Shown piece by piece: positions 9,056-20,043 of a DNA stretch of 64,000 nucleotides (position 1 is its first letter; each line of letters begins with the position of its first letter). The position numbers and the translations under genes were made by a program. Location: positions 1,364,001 to 1,428,000 of the forward strand of contig NZ_CP012543.1 in the NCBI RefSeq assembly GCF_004803795.1, in the 5' to 3' direction. Below the pieces are notes generated by a model. The model did no database searches. It had not been told where the DNA came from and worked only from the letters and a program-made list of their open reading frames with translations. This DNA comes from Campylobacter rectus (GTDB taxonomy: Bacteria > Campylobacterota > Campylobacteria > Campylobacterales > Campylobacteraceae).

Positions 9056-12000
9056 TTAAATTTTAAAATTTTCTATCTCGTTAAAATTTAGATACCGATA
9101 AATTTGCGCCTCTTTGCCCGCAAGCTTTTGGGGTACGATGTTCATATATTCGCTCACGCCGGGTAGCCTGCCCAGCACGGCGCAAACGGCCGCTAGCTCG
9201 GCGCTGCCTAGATACACGCGCGCGCCCATACCCATGCGGTTATCAAAATTTCTCGTCGAGGTCGAAAACACAGTCGCGCCGTCATTCACGCGGGCTTGGT
9301 TACCCATACAAAGCGAGCAGCCGGGCACCTCCGTGCGAGCGCCTACTGCGCGGAAAATATCGTAGTAGCCCTCCTTTTCGAGTAGCGCCTGATCCATCTT
9401 GGTAGGCGGCGCGATCCAGAGTCTAGTAGGCAGCGTTCCAAGCCCCCGCAGAGCCTCGCCCAGCGCGCGGTAGTGGCCGATATTGGTCATACAGCTACCC
9501 ACAAACACCTCGTCGATCTTATGCGGGCGCGAGCTATCGGCTAACACTTCGCTCAGGGTCGCGACGTCATCTGGGTCGTTCGGGCAGGCTAGGATGGGCT
9601 CTTTTATCTCGTCCAAATTTATCTCGATCACCTCGGCGTAGCGCGCGTTTTTGTCGGCTCGCAGCAGCTCGGGCGCCGCCAGCCACTCGCGCATTTTCGC
9701 CGCGCGGCGCTCCAGGCTCGCCCTACTCTCATACCCGGCCTCTATCATCGCCTCGATGAGAGCGACGTTTGAGCGGACGTATTCGCAGACGCTCTGCTGG
9801 CTCAAATTTACCGCGCAGGCCGCCGCAGAGCGCTCGGCCGAGGCGTCGCTTAGCTCAAAGGCTTGCTCGACTTTTAGCTCCTCCAGCCCCTCGATTTCTA
9901 AAATTTTACCCGCAAATACGTTTTTCTTGCCCTTCTTTTCGACGGTGAGCAGCCCGCGCTTGATCGCGTAGTAGGGGATCGCATTTACCAGATCGCGCAG
10001 CGTCACGCCCTTTTGTAGCCGCCCGCTAAATCGCACGAGCACGGAGCCTGGCATATTTAGCGGCATAGCTCCGGACACCGCCGCAAACGCCACCAGTCCG
10101 CTGCCCGCAGGGAAGCTCACGCCGATAGGAAAGCGCGTATGAGAGTCGCCGCCAGTGCCCACGGTATCGGGCAAGACCATGCGATTTAGCCATGAGTGTA
10201 TGACGCCGTCGCCGGGCCTTAGGCTCACTCCGCCGCGCGAGCTCATAAATTTAGGCAGCGTCTTTTGCGTTTCAAGGTCGCTGGGCTTTGGATAGGCCGC
10301 CGTGTGACAAAAGCTCTGCAGCACGAAATCAGCTGAAAATCCAAGACTAGCTAGCTCCTTGATCTCGTCGCGCGTCATCGGCCCGGTGGTGTCCTGCGAG
10401 CCTACGGTTAAAGTCGCGGGTTCGCAGTACTGCCCGGCTCTAACGCCCCCCACGCCGCAGGCCTTGCCCACGATCTTTTGAGCTAGCGTGTAGCCCTCGC
10501 TCTCGTTCGTTTGCGGCTGCGCGGGTCTTGCGAATATATCCTCCGCGCCTAAATTTAGCGCCGCCCTAGCCTTAGCGCAAAGCGAGCGGCCGATGATGAG
10601 CGGTATGCGCCCGCCCGCTCTAATCTCGTCAAATATAGTGTTTGGCGAAAGCGTAAAACGAGCGACCGGCTCGCCTTGAGGTTTGGCGTTTTTACCGTCT
10701 GAGATATCGTCTCCGCCGTATCTATCGTCAAATTCCGCGGCAAGATCGCCTTTGCTTTTTTCGCTTGCAAATTTCTTCGCCGCCTGTCGGTTTTGAGCTG
10801 AAATTTGAGAATTTTCGCCGTTTTTTTTGTTTAAATTTTGCAAATTCGACCTGTTTTGCATATTTGCGATTTTTTTAGTAAAAGTATCCGAATATGTTAA
10901 ATTTGATCTCAAATTTGACGAAATCACAGAGCCGTCAAATTTCTGCGACTTTTCAAATTTTTCCGCATTGCAAGTTAAATTTTCGCCGCTTTTTTTGCCG
11001 TCCGCACCGCCGCGCTCGCCATCAAATTTTCCGTAGTTTTCGCTAGCCAAACCCTTTTTCGTCCCGTCGCTCGCAAATTTGATCCATTGCACGGATTTTT
11101 TATCTGCGATACCGACCGAAGCGTCCGCATGCGTCAAATTCGAGCTTAAATTTAAACCCGATTTTGACGAGATCTCCGCATCGTTTGCTTTTTCCAAATT
11201 CGTCCGTTCATCGGCATAAGCACCCAAATTTACGCCGTCTGCATCGCTGTTTGCAAATTTACCGCCGTTTTCGCAACCGCAAATTTCAACTCCGTCAAAT
11301 TTACCCTCGGCGCTCAAATTTACCCGCCCGACGCAGAAAATCTCGCCTGCATACGGGTAGATATCGACGACATCGCCCGTTTCTAGCGCGCTCGCGTCGG
11401 CTACGATCGGCAGCGCGCCGCTATCTTCGGCGGTATTGAAAAATATCGGCGCGATCGCCGTGCCTATCACGATGCCGCCGGTTTTTTTGTTCGGCACGCC
11501 CTCTATCTCGCGCCCGAGGTGCCACTGGATGGAGTTTATGCCGCTCTTTCGGCTGCTGCCAGTGCCCACGACGTCGCCCGCGTAGACGACCTCAAGTCCG
11601 CTTTTTTTAAGCTCGCCGATCGTTTCCAGACTGCCTGGCTGACGCTTAACGAGCATCGCATTTGCGTGCAGCGGGATGTCTGAGCGCGTGTAGGCCTCGC
11701 CGGCCGGGCTTAGATCGTCGGTGTTGGTTTCGCCGGCGACCTTAAATATGACCGCTCTAATGCGTCGCGGTAGGCTCTCGCGCGCCTTAAACCACTCCGC
11801 TTCCGCCCACGAGCGCAAGACTTCGAGCGCAAATTTATTGCTTTTGGCAAGTTCTGCCACGTCGTTAAAATAATCATGCACGAAAATCGTCTCTTTTAGC
11901 GCGTTACAGGCGGCCTGCGCTATGGCCTCGTCGGCGTTTTTTAGACTTTCAAGCAGCACGATAACGCTGTATCCGCCCAGCATCGGTCGCAGCAAATTTA

Positions 12001-12367
12001 CGGCGGCGATTTTATCGATTCCGCTTATAACCAGCCCGTGATTTATAATCTCGTTTAAAAACTCCGTCTTTACCTTTGCCGCGTTGTCTACGCCCGGATT
12101 TACGCGATTTGCGAGTAAATTTATGAGCCGCTTTACCCTCTTTTGATTTTCGTTTAGCTTTGCTGCAGTCTTCGCCTCACCTTCACTACCGGGTTCAAAA
12201 GCGGGTGCTCGGCCCGAGAGCAAACCTAGATACTCCCTCTCGTGCGCGCTTTCAAGCTTTAAAAGCTCGCAGACTTTTCTCGTTTGCTCCTCGTTTAGCG
12301 GCAACGGCGGCACACCTAAGGCCTCGCGCTCTTTTACGTGTTTTTCGTATTGCGTGAAAAAATCCAT
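9056..12367 (-). CDS. acnB: Aconitate hydratase B (AcnB) with a large internal insertion
   Basis: Interconverts citrate and isocitrate in the TCA cycle; AcnB enzymes often also act on 2-methylisocitrate. The N-terminal HEAT-like domain (1-160), the swivel domain ([30 protein letters not shown]) and the C-terminal catalytic domains ([19 protein letters not shown]) are all present, as are the cluster Cys residues in [11 protein letters not shown] and [10 protein letters not shown]. At 1103 residues it is about 240 longer than E. coli AcnB (865). Nearly all the excess is a low-complexity segment at about residues 353-563, between the swivel-domain end ([11 protein letters not shown]) and [17 protein letters not shown]. 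The frame is open throughout, so the insertion is presumably translated. No neighbour is co-oriented. Confidence 0.95.
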   Translation of the reverse strand: MDFFTQYEKHVKEREALGVPPLPLNEEQTRKVCELLKLESAHEREYLGLLSGRAPAFEPGSEGEAKTAAKLNENQKRVKRLINLLANRVNPGVDNAAKVKTEFLNEIINHGLVISGIDKIAAVNLLRPMLGGYSVIVLLESLKNADEAIAQAACNALKETIFVHDYFNDVAELAKSNKFALEVLRSWAEAEWFKARESLPRRIRAVIFKVAGETNTDDLSPAGEAYTRSDIPLHANAMLVKRQPGSLETIGELKKSGLEVVYAGDVVGTGSSRKSGINSIQWHLGREIEGVPNKKTGGIVIGTAIAPIFFNTAEDSGALPIVADASALETGDVVDIYPYAGEIFCVGRVNLSAEGKFDGVEICGCENGGKFANSDADGVNLGAYADERTNLEKANDAEISSKSGLNLSSNLTHADASVGIADKKSVQWIKFASDGTKKGLASENYGKFDGERGGADGKKSGENLTCNAEKFEKSQKFDGSVISSNLRSNLTYSDTFTKKIANMQNRSNLQNLNKKNGENSQISAQNRQAAKKFASEKSKGDLAAEFDDRYGGDDISDGKNAKPQGEPVARFTLSPNTIFDEIRAGGRIPLIIGRSLCAKARAALNLGAEDIFARPAQPQTNESEGYTLAQKIVGKACGVGGVRAGQYCEPATLTVGSQDTTGPMTRDEIKELASLGFSADFVLQSFCHTAAYPKPSDLETQKTLPKFMSSRGGVSLRPGDGVIHSWLNRMVLPDTVGTGGDSHTRFPIGVSFPAGSGLVAFAAVSGAMPLNMPGSVLVRFSGRLQKGVTLRDLVNAIPYYAIKRGLLTVEKKGKKNVFAGKILEIEGLEELKVEQAFELSDASAERSAAACAVNLSQQSVCEYVRSNVALIEAMIEAGYESRASLERRAAKMREWLAAPELLRADKNARYAEVIEINLDEIKEPILACPNDPDDVATLSEVLADSSRPHKIDEVFVGSCMTNIGHYRALGEALRGLGTLPTRLWIAPPTKMDQALLEKEGYYDIFRAVGARTEVPGCSLCMGNQARVNDGATVFSTSTRNFDNRMGMGARVYLGSAELAAVCAVLGRLPGVSEYMNIVPQKLAGKEAQIYRYLNFNEIENFKI
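10679..11311 (-). other. Low-complexity insertion inside acnB
   Basis: Encodes about residues 353-563 of AcnB. It is rich in Asn, Ser, Lys, Gly and Asp with recurrent KFDG, NLSS, NLT and KFA motifs and no predicted fold that I recognise. At the DNA level it is crowded with AAATTT hexamers (about seven between 10801 and 10980), the same motif that fills the intergenic regions. E. coli AcnB passes directly from the swivel domain to the next domain here, with a short linker. Confidence 0.8.
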
Positions 12368-12617
12368 CCCTTTTCCTATCTTTTAAATTTACAAAGTCGT
12401 TTTGCTGCTTTTTATAATTTAAATTTTAATGAGCAAAAAGCTTTCGCCTCCAAATTTCGCGCTAAGCGGCATTAGCGAAGCCGAAATTTGGTAGGTAACT
12501 GCTTTGAGTGAGTTAAAATTTAAATTTTGCTATCGTCCTAAATTTGCCCAATTTTATCAAAAAGCAAAATAATTTGAAGTAAAATTCGCTCAAATTTTAA
12601 AATTTAAAGGAGCGAAG

Positions 12618-13079
12618 GTGCAAAAAGCGTATTTTAACTCGCCTATCGGCGTTTTGGAGATTTGCGGCGACGAGAGCGGAGTTTGCGAGCTAAATTTCGT
12701 GCGCGAGTTTATCTGCACGGAGGTAACGGACGCAAATTTAAAGCTCTGTTTAAGCGAGCTTGAAAGCTATTTTAAAGGCGAACTTAAAACCTTTAAAGCG
12801 CGACTAAACATCGGCGGCACGGCGTTTCAGAGGTGCATTTACGAAAATCTGCAAAAGATCGCTTACGGGCAGCGCGTCACATACGCCCGGCTTGCAGCGA
12901 TGGCGGGGCGGCCGAAGGCGTTTCGCGCGGCGGGCTCGGCAAACGCGAAAAACCGCATACCCGTCATCGTGCCTTGCCACAGAGTGGTCGCCTCAAACGG
13001 CCTTGGCGGATACAGCGGCGGCAAGGGACTGGCGACTAAAATTTGGCTTTTGGAGCACGAAGCGAAGTATAAGGACTAA
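12618..13079 (+). CDS. ogt: Methylated-DNA-protein-cysteine S-methyltransferase
   Basis: Suicidal repair protein that removes O6-alkyl groups from guanine. 153 residues, with the active-site motif VIVPCHRVV (acceptor Cys at about 120), the helix-turn-helix region (TAFQRCIYENLQKIAYGQRVTYARLA) and the closing NGLGGYSGG loop that define the Ogt/Ada-C family. The start is a GTG at 12618 with an excellent Shine-Dalgarno (AAAGGAG). It is a single gene, divergent from acnB across 250 bases of AAATTT-rich DNA. Confidence 0.93.
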   Translation: MQKAYFNSPIGVLEICGDESGVCELNFVREFICTEVTDANLKLCLSELESYFKGELKTFKARLNIGGTAFQRCIYENLQKIAYGQRVTYARLAAMAGRPKAFRAAGSANAKNRIPVIVPCHRVVASNGLGGYSGGKGLATKIWLLEHEAKYKD

Positions 13080-13568
13080 TTTCGGTTTTTGCGTAACTCT
13101 TGCGCATAAAACGTAAAATCGGATGTAAATTTACGATCAAGAGGCGCAAATTTGACCCGAAACGACAAATTATCCACTAAATTTTTAAATTTAAGTCTTC
13201 TACAAAGCGCGAATTTGATAAAATTCGGGTTAAATTTGCCGCCGTTTTATTTGCGAAGATTACGTCGTTACCGAGTTTTGATATCGGTTCTACCCTTTAT
13301 AAATTTCATCGACACACCGCTAATTTAGCAAAATCAAAACTCTAAATTTTACGCCAAAACCGCTTTAAGCCTTAGCGCGTTTCTTTAAATTATCTGCAAA
13401 AAAGCGATTTTAAAAACGACTTGCTTTGCGCCTAGATAAAGCGGATTTAGTAAGCTTTTAGGCAAAATTTCGTTTAGTTTGATGACGTTTTCTAGCTAGC
13501 GGCACCAAAAATAGCGTTTTTAATATTTATTAGACGGTATAAATTTAACCCAATCAAATTTAGCGTAG
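13080..13568. other. Gap of about 490 bp, nothing recognised
   Basis: AAATTT-rich sequence with stops in all frames. I see no RNA gene, repeat or convincing terminator. Confidence 0.5.
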
Positions 13569-13997
13569 CTATTTATCTGCAAAAACCAGCGTAAAAACGC
13601 CGCTAGCGATCAGCGCGATACCTAGCCACTCTCTGACGCTCGGGCGCTCGCCTAAAAACATAACCGCAAAAATAACGACCAAAACGAGACTAAGCTTGTC
13701 TATCGGCGCTACCTGCGACGCAGAGCCCATCTGAAGCGCTTTAAAATACGCCAGCCACGACGCTCCTGTCGCAAGTCCGCTAAGCGTCAAAAATAGCCAG
13801 TTTCGCGCGCTTAGCTCGCCCGGCGGCTGCCACTTTTTAGCATACGTGAGAAACAAAACCAGCGCCGCGGCGATAACGAGCGTCCTGATAAAAGTCGCGA
13901 AATTTGAGTCGATGCCCTCAAGCCCGACCTTAGCGAAAATCGCCGTAAGCGCGGCAAAAACCGCCGAAGCCAACGCCCACAAAGCCCATTCTTGCAT
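13569..13997 (-). CDS. Small EamA-family (drug/metabolite superfamily) transporter
   Basis: Inner membrane protein of 142 residues with five hydrophobic segments and a single EamA domain; full-length members have two. The end (LSLVLVVIFAVMFLGERPSVREWLGIALIASGVFTLVF) is the classic EamA signature. Proteins of this half size form a known subgroup and are thought to dimerise. The ATG has a good Shine-Dalgarno (AAGGATAAAAT). Substrate unknown. It stands alone. Confidence 0.88.
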   Translation of the reverse strand: MQEWALWALASAVFAALTAIFAKVGLEGIDSNFATFIRTLVIAAALVLFLTYAKKWQPPGELSARNWLFLTLSGLATGASWLAYFKALQMGSASQVAPIDKLSLVLVVIFAVMFLGERPSVREWLGIALIASGVFTLVFADK

Positions 13998-14514
13998 ATT
14001 TTATCCTTTTTTGGGATTATAGTAAATTTCGGGTAAATTTTAAATTTGACGCCGGGCTATAGCAAAACCGACGTTAAATTTTAAAAATAGATCGAAATTT
14101 GGCAAAAGCGCAAAGTTAAAAAGAGGGCAAATTTGCTCGCCCGTAAATCGCCGGATCGGGATATGGCGTAGTTCGCCGTTAGCTGTGAGCGCCGTAATGC
14201 CCGCGCGCGAAGACACGGCAAAGAGCCCACTTTGATCTTGGCGATCGCTTGTTCTGCGCTTAGCGGACTTACGATGGCGTAAACGTTATCTCCGCAAGCT
14301 AGCAATAAACGTAGCTAAAGTTACGGCATTTGCCCGCAAGACGCCAAAACGGCGCAAGCTAACGAAACTAAGACTATTTGTATTGATTTTCCTAAGTTTA
14401 AGATGCGCGATGATACCAAAAGGCGGGGTAAATTTATAAAAGCGGACAAATTTTTGTCAAACCCAACCAAACCCAAGAGTGCAAATTTAACCTGCACCCT
14501 TGATTCGGCCGGGA
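13998..14514. other. Gap of about 520 bp, possible remnant only
   Basis: No supported gene. A 74-codon minus-strand frame (14081-14305) starts LACGDNVYAIVSPLSAEQA and looks protein-like at first, but has no Shine-Dalgarno and degenerates quickly; it may be a gene scrap. An inverted repeat GTGCA/TGCAC near 14478-14497 lies just past the chemoreceptor gene but has no T-run, so it is at best a weak terminator. Confidence 0.4.
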
Positions 14515-16485
14515 TTAAAATTTATTCTTTCTTACGTCCGCTACGATTACCTTCGCCATATCGTCTATTTGTGCGGTGATGTCGTTGGTAGTGCTTACGA
14601 TACCGATGTTTTGTTTCGTTATCTCGTCTATTTGAGTTACGCTTTGATTTATCATATTTATGCCTTCGCTTTGCTCTTTTATGCTTTCGCTCATTTCGTT
14701 GATGCTCTGGGCCAATACGTTAGCGTTGGCTTCTATCTCGCTTAGGGACTTTTGAGTTCTTTCGGCCAGTTTTCTAACTTCATCGGCGACGACGGCGAAT
14801 CCTCTACCGTGTTCTCCCGCACGGGCCGCTTCTATCGCCGCGTTTAGAGCTAGGAGGTTGGTCTGATCGGCGATATCGCGGATGATGACGATGATGTTTT
14901 TGATCTCTTCGCTTTGTCTGGTTACGTCCTGAGCTTTTTGACTTATCGCATTCATTGAGCTGCTCATCTGCTCGACCGCAGCAGCGCTTTCTTGGATAGA
15001 GTCCGCTTGTTTATGGGCTCCTTGGGTTAGAGTTCTCATCGATTCTGCCAGCACTCTGGCTTTTTCTTCCAGGCTTTGAGCTTCGTTTAGGTTTTCTTTT
15101 AGCATATTGCTGACGGCAACGCCTGCGCTCTGTATACCCAAGATCATATCTTTTAGGTCGCTTTCCAGCTCCTCTTTTAGTTCGACCTTAGCAGTGTAAT
15201 CGTTTTTGTTGTAAGAGTTTAGCACGCGCGCGATATCTTTTAAATTTGACGAGATCGAGCTAAAGAAGCGGTTTAGCAGGTCTTTTAGCTCAACGAGCGC
15301 AGGGTTATTGGGGTCTGATTTGATGGTAGCGCCCATATGGCCTTTGATCATTAGATTTGCGATACCGTTCATCTCCTCGATTAAAGCGCTGTCTTTTTTG
15401 ATACCTTGGACTACTTTGTCGATATTTTCGTTTATCGCATGGCTCATAGCGCCAAATTCGTCTCGGGTGGCGACGTCTAGCTTTTCGGGAGCCTTAGCTA
15501 CCTCATAGGTAACGAATTTAAACGTATCTTCAAGTTTTTCTTGGATGATTTTTATCGGGCTTAGGGATTTTTTAAGAAGCGTAAATACGATAACCGAAAG
15601 TATGACTATAAACGCTACGGCTAAAACTATTTGGGCTTTAAGCAAAGGCAAGGTGTTACTAGAAAAGGTATCCGCACCTATGGCTGCGACTACCAGCCAT
15701 CCGTTTTCGTTTAGCTCTAAAATCTTAGCCGTTACGTTTTCGCCTTTGGGATTTACGTAAGGGATGAGGCCGTTTTTATCGAAATGTTTGTTTGTCAGTT
15801 TATCCGATACGGTCTTAGCAAATTCCGGCACTTTGCCTATAAGCCGCAAGTCGCTATGAACTAAAACGGAGCCGTCTTTATTCATCAGATAAACGTAACC
15901 GTGCTCGGTCTTGCCCATATCTAAAATCTTTTTGCTTAGGGCGTCGATTTTTAGATCTATCGCGGCTACGCCCTCAAATTTACCGCCCTCGTTTATCGGC
16001 ACGGCGAAAGTCATAACCAAGGCTTGATTTATAGCGTCTACGTAAGGCTCGGTATATATAGCCTTATTAGCCGCTTTTGCCTGCATATACCAGTCGCGTT
16101 TGCGAGGATCGTAGTTATCGGCTTCGGGAGTGGATTTGGTGTTGTCGGACTGAAAATAGTGTCCGTCATCCTCTCTGCCGAAGTAAATATAGCTCACGAT
16201 GGAATTTGCCTGCTCTTTTTCAAAGACCAGCACCTTTAGCAACTCATCCTCGCTATATCCGGCTTTTTGGATGTTTGCGCCCAGCTTCTTCACCAGATCG
16301 GTATAGTCTTTAAAAAACGAATCCGTAACGGCATTTACGTCTTTTAAAATTTGAGTCTGATTTTGGCTGACGAGCTCTATCACTTTGCTTTCGGCCATAT
16401 AGTAGCTAACGGCCGAAACAGCGGCAAAAGAAATGACGAGCGAGATAATGAGCATCGTTGCTATTTTGTTTGTAATAGAACGCAT
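14515..16485 (-). CDS. Methyl-accepting chemotaxis protein with double-Cache sensor
   Basis: Inner membrane chemoreceptor, 656 residues. A transmembrane helix (about 8-30) precedes a periplasmic dCache-type ligand domain (about 35-275) with the typical RDWYMQAK and [20 protein letters not shown] motifs, which in this family often binds amino acids or organic acids. A second helix (about 280-300) is followed by a helical linker (300-430) and the cytoplasmic signalling domain with the hallmark hairpin [20 protein letters not shown]. No C-terminal pentapeptide for CheR/CheB is seen. The Shine-Dalgarno AAGGAGAG is strong. Campylobacter genomes carry many such Tlp receptors. Ligand unknown. Confidence 0.94.
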   Translation of the reverse strand: MRSITNKIATMLIISLVISFAAVSAVSYYMAESKVIELVSQNQTQILKDVNAVTDSFFKDYTDLVKKLGANIQKAGYSEDELLKVLVFEKEQANSIVSYIYFGREDDGHYFQSDNTKSTPEADNYDPRKRDWYMQAKAANKAIYTEPYVDAINQALVMTFAVPINEGGKFEGVAAIDLKIDALSKKILDMGKTEHGYVYLMNKDGSVLVHSDLRLIGKVPEFAKTVSDKLTNKHFDKNGLIPYVNPKGENVTAKILELNENGWLVVAAIGADTFSSNTLPLLKAQIVLAVAFIVILSVIVFTLLKKSLSPIKIIQEKLEDTFKFVTYEVAKAPEKLDVATRDEFGAMSHAINENIDKVVQGIKKDSALIEEMNGIANLMIKGHMGATIKSDPNNPALVELKDLLNRFFSSISSNLKDIARVLNSYNKNDYTAKVELKEELESDLKDMILGIQSAGVAVSNMLKENLNEAQSLEEKARVLAESMRTLTQGAHKQADSIQESAAAVEQMSSSMNAISQKAQDVTRQSEEIKNIIVIIRDIADQTNLLALNAAIEAARAGEHGRGFAVVADEVRKLAERTQKSLSEIEANANVLAQSINEMSESIKEQSEGINMINQSVTQIDEITKQNIGIVSTTNDITAQIDDMAKVIVADVRKNKF

Positions 16486-16694
16486 TTTCTCTCCTTGAAT
16501 TTTGTAGTTTTTAAATAAAAAATTTATTTTACTACTTTAAAAATTAAATAAAATTAAAATTTAGCATAAAACTGCGCTTAAAAAATAAAATCGGGTTTAA
16601 GTTTATCTGAGATATAAAGCGAGAAATTTAAAATTTACCCGGCAAAAGGCGGTAAAATTTAGCCCGAATTTTTGCAAATTCAGGCCAAATTGAA

Positions 16695-16729
16695 ACGGAG
16701 ACTTAACAAAATTTATACAAAGCCTCCGT
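16695..16729 (-). terminator. Probable Rho-independent terminator after torA
   Basis: On the minus strand ACGGAG-G-CTT and AAG-T-CTCCGT form a stem around a loop of about 15 bases, followed by TTTCAATTT. It lies about 40 bases past the torA stop. The loop is long and the T-run short, so only moderate support. Confidence 0.45.
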
Positions 16730-16767
16730 CAAATTTAAAACTACGAATTTTACTTTGCGGCTCAAAT

Positions 16768-19323
16768 TTAAACAAATTTCGGATCGCTAAATGCAGTTAG
16801 TTTAGGTGCTTCGCCTGTAAATTTCTCGATATTTACCAGAGCCGTATGAGCTATATTGCCGTTTGCAAGCTTGCTGGTTGGTATATCTATGGTTAGTGCG
16901 TTTGCAGAGCCGTTTTTGCAAAGTCCGTTCATATCAGGATCGTACCAAGCGCCCTCGCAAAGTCTTACGACGTTTCTTGATATGTTTTTAGTTACGACCG
17001 CACCGGCTAACGCCTCTCCTCTGGCGTTAAACACTCTTACCAAATCACCGTCTTTTATGCCAAGCTCTTTAGCGTCTTTTTCGTTTATCCAGATCGGTTC
17101 ACGATTTGCCACTGCGTAATTGTCGCGGATGCTAGTATTGCTTAGCTGAGAGTGAAGTCTATCCGCAGGGTGAGCGCTTATCATATGGAATTTAGCAGGC
17201 TTGTCTTTCATACCCAGCCACTCGATAGGCTCAAACCACATAGGGTGAGCTTTGCAGTCGTCATAGCCCATCTTTTCGATAGTTTCTGAGTAAATTTCTA
17301 TAAGACCTGACGGTGTTCCCAGTGCGTTTAAGATAGGATCTTCTCTAAATTCGCCGTGTCTTATCCATTGATCACTCTCCGGAGTAGAAGCAAATGTAAC
17401 AGGTTCATTTGCCGCCCAGAATTCATTAAACGGTTTCATATCGGTTACTAGATCAGGTACTGAGATTACTTGATTATAAGCTGCGTCATAATACTCTTTG
17501 ATCCAGTCAAATTCGTCTTTGCCGTTATCGGTATATGCTACGACTAGATTTTTAGCGTAAGCCTTGCAAAGATCGCTAAAAATTTGATAGTCGTCTCTTG
17601 ACTCTTCAAATTTTTCAACCACTTGTTTCATAGGGACGATGTTCATATTTGAATAATCGCCCGTCATCGTGATATCGTTTCTCTCATAAGCCGTTGTGGT
17701 TGGGAACACGATATCAGCCATCTTTGCTGTCGGTGTCCAGTAAGGCTCATTTACGACGATGGTGCGAGGTTTTTGCCAAGCTTTTACAAGAGTGTTTGTA
17801 TCTTGATGGTGGCAGAACGGATTGCCGCCGACCCAGTAGATAAAGTCTATATCGGGATATGTTATCTTCTTACCGTTGTGATCTATAACTTTACCAGGAT
17901 TTAGCAATGCATCGGCTATCCTAGCTAATGGGAATACATACTCGGTTGCTTTTGAAAGCCAACTTTGACCAGTGCCGCTTGCCGCTACAGGTTTAGCTAT
18001 GAAGCGACCATTTTTATCAAAGCTTCCCGTATTTGTACCGATAAATTCACCTTCTTCGTTGAAAAATCCTAAACTTGCGCTATTCATACCGCCGATTACT
18101 CCTCCCTTGCAAGTAGGAGCGCCGCCGTTTGAGTAATGATAGCTTAAGCCAAAGCCGCCGCCCGGAAGTCCGATTTGTCCTAGCATCGCAGCTAGAGTTA
18201 CCATAGCCCAGTGAGGTTGCTCGCCGTGGTGAGCTCTTTGCATACCCCAACCGCTCATTAGCATAGTGCGGTTATTCATAAAGGTATCTGCAAGCTCTTT
18301 GATAAGAGACGCTTTAAGTCCGCAAATTTTGCTCGCCCAATCCAAATCTTTTGCCACTCCGTCCGTCTTACCTAGCAGATAAGGAAGGAATTTATCAAAG
18401 CCGACCGTATAAGTCGAGATAAACTCTTTATCGTATTTATCGCTTGTGTATAAGTAGTGCATCATACCAAGCATCATCGCAGTATCGGTATTTGGAAGCG
18501 GAGTTACCCACTGAGCCTTATCAAAATATTGAGCCGTCTCGCTCTTAATAGGATCGATGATTATTACTTTTTTGCCTGATTTTTTAAGCTCTTCAAGGTA
18601 CTTAAAGCCTTGCTCATCAGTACTCGTCCAAGCTATCCTAAGCGTGTTTAGGGGGTTTGCTCCCCAGATAACGACTACTTTTGAGTGCTCAAGTATAAGC
18701 GGCCAGCTGGTTTGCTGCTCATAAACCTCAATACTTCCCATAACGTGAGGCATGATGACTTGGCTTGCTCCTGTGGAATAATCGCCAAGGTGTCCTACAA
18801 ATCCGCCGCTTAAATTCATAAATCTATGAAGCAAAATTCTAGAATTATGCACGTTTCCACTTGATTTCCAGCCGTAGCTTCCTGCAAATACGCTTTGAAT
18901 TCCTTTTTCTTTTCTCGTCTTTTTAAGCTCTCTGGCCACAAGCTTGATCGCGTCTTCATATCTTACCCTAACCCACTCGTCTTTACCTCTAAGTTCAGGT
19001 TTTGGATTGTTTGGATCCATCAGATAGCTTTTGCGCACCATCGGATATCTTATACGACTTTTATATACCATATCGGCGGTAAAATTTTGAAGCGGATTTG
19101 GTATATCGCTTGTCTTTTGGATAGGGTTTGAGCCGACAATCTTTCCGTCTTTAACCTCTACTTTTAGCATACCCCAGTGAGCTGCGGTATTTACCGTACC
19201 GTTTTTGACAAGGCCTGAATTTAACTCATCTGCAAGCAAATTCGTAGCTGCAACCTTTGAAATTAGCGGAGCTCCTGCTAAAAGTGCGCCGAATTTTAAA
19301 ACATCTCGTCTTTGTCTGTTCAT
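16768..19323 (-). CDS. torA: TorA/DMSO-type molybdopterin reductase (S- and N-oxide respiration)
   Basis: Periplasmic terminal reductase of the TMAO/DMSO/biotin sulfoxide class, 851 residues, using a bis-MGD molybdenum cofactor. The N-terminus is a Tat signal (RRDVLKFGALLAGAPL). There is no N-terminal FeS-cluster Cys motif, as expected for this class, and the Mo-ligand Ser is in GDYSTGAS at about 183. Further family motifs include WGANPLNTLRIAW and the C-terminal dinucleotide-binding region (HPADRLHSQLSNTSIR). It follows the cytochrome gene torC on the same strand, as Cj0264c follows Cj0265c in C. jejuni, where the product reduces TMAO and DMSO. Shine-Dalgarno AAGGAG is good. Exact substrate range is inferred. 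Confidence 0.93.
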   Translation of the reverse strand: MNRQRRDVLKFGALLAGAPLISKVAATNLLADELNSGLVKNGTVNTAAHWGMLKVEVKDGKIVGSNPIQKTSDIPNPLQNFTADMVYKSRIRYPMVRKSYLMDPNNPKPELRGKDEWVRVRYEDAIKLVARELKKTRKEKGIQSVFAGSYGWKSSGNVHNSRILLHRFMNLSGGFVGHLGDYSTGASQVIMPHVMGSIEVYEQQTSWPLILEHSKVVVIWGANPLNTLRIAWTSTDEQGFKYLEELKKSGKKVIIIDPIKSETAQYFDKAQWVTPLPNTDTAMMLGMMHYLYTSDKYDKEFISTYTVGFDKFLPYLLGKTDGVAKDLDWASKICGLKASLIKELADTFMNNRTMLMSGWGMQRAHHGEQPHWAMVTLAAMLGQIGLPGGGFGLSYHYSNGGAPTCKGGVIGGMNSASLGFFNEEGEFIGTNTGSFDKNGRFIAKPVAASGTGQSWLSKATEYVFPLARIADALLNPGKVIDHNGKKITYPDIDFIYWVGGNPFCHHQDTNTLVKAWQKPRTIVVNEPYWTPTAKMADIVFPTTTAYERNDITMTGDYSNMNIVPMKQVVEKFEESRDDYQIFSDLCKAYAKNLVVAYTDNGKDEFDWIKEYYDAAYNQVISVPDLVTDMKPFNEFWAANEPVTFASTPESDQWIRHGEFREDPILNALGTPSGLIEIYSETIEKMGYDDCKAHPMWFEPIEWLGMKDKPAKFHMISAHPADRLHSQLSNTSIRDNYAVANREPIWINEKDAKELGIKDGDLVRVFNARGEALAGAVVTKNISRNVVRLCEGAWYDPDMNGLCKNGSANALTIDIPTSKLANGNIAHTALVNIEKFTGEAPKLTAFSDPKFV

Positions 19324-19367
19324 TTTTTCTCCTTATAAAAATATCTTTGTATCCTTAATCCGTCTCC

Positions 19368-19437
19368 AGCCTTCGTATCGCTTTGCGATATACTCAAGGC
19401 TATTCGCTTAGGCACAGACGCGAAGCAGTTCGCGTCT
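19368..19437 (-). promoter_or_regulatory. Two stem-loops between torC and torA
   Basis: A perfect 9-bp hairpin AGACGCGAA/TTCGCGTCT with a GCAG loop (19416-19437) overlaps the torC stop codon. A second structure (19368-19401) has an outer stem AGCCTT/AAGGCT and an inner stem TATCGC/GCGATA. No T-run follows either on the minus strand. In an operon mRNA such structures could protect the torC message or modulate torA translation. Confidence 0.5.
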
Positions 19438-20015
19438 TACTTCGCTCCTGCGCTCACATCCGAAGAGTGTTTTTGTAAATACTGAGTGATGAGCCACTCA
19501 TCTTTTTTATCTATAGCGGTTCTGCTAAGCATTGATTTTACAAGATTTGGCCATTGGTTTGCTTTGTAGTGGTCGGTCGCATGAGCTGTGTGGCAGATGC
19601 CACAGTTATCTTTATACATCTGATCGGCTCTTGCAAACATAGAAGAAACTTCATTTACAAATTCACCCTTAGGAGTGTAAGCGACAACTTCTACTTTGTC
19701 CCATTTGCCGTCTTTGCCCTTTTCAATCATCTTATAATCAATCTTTGCGGTCTTAGCAAAAGCCGCCGCTATGACGCGCTGTGAATCACTATAATAAATC
19801 ACGTTATCTACGGCAGGATTTTTATACCCGCAAATTACTACTTTTACTCTATCGGAACCCTCCTCGGTTATTTTAACGGCATTAGTCGGAAGTAGTCTGC
19901 CTATGGACTTATTCGAAGTCGCATCTAAAAATAGCGGCTTAACAACATCGCTATAAACATCCCCCGATGCAAACAGCGAACAGGCTATCGTTGCTGACAA
20001 TAATACTTTTTTCAT
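19437..20015 (-). CDS. torC: Monohaem c-type cytochrome partner of TorA
   Basis: Periplasmic electron donor, 192 residues, with a Sec signal peptide (MKKVLLSATIACSLFASG) and one haem-binding motif CGICH at about 138-142. The distal part (NQWPNLVKSMLSRTAI and the C-terminal helix) resembles the C. jejuni Cj0265c cytochrome, which serves the neighbouring Mo reductase, rather than the pentahaem TorC of E. coli. The gene name here only denotes the role. It is first in the torC-torA operon, with Shine-Dalgarno AAAGGAGAA, and is preceded by an operator-like repeat at 20059-20076. Confidence 0.88.
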   Translation of the reverse strand: MKKVLLSATIACSLFASGDVYSDVVKPLFLDATSNKSIGRLLPTNAVKITEEGSDRVKVVICGYKNPAVDNVIYYSDSQRVIAAAFAKTAKIDYKMIEKGKDGKWDKVEVVAYTPKGEFVNEVSSMFARADQMYKDNCGICHTAHATDHYKANQWPNLVKSMLSRTAIDKKDEWLITQYLQKHSSDVSAGAK

Positions 20016-20043
20016 ATTTCTCCTTTGTCGTGGTTGTAGAGAA

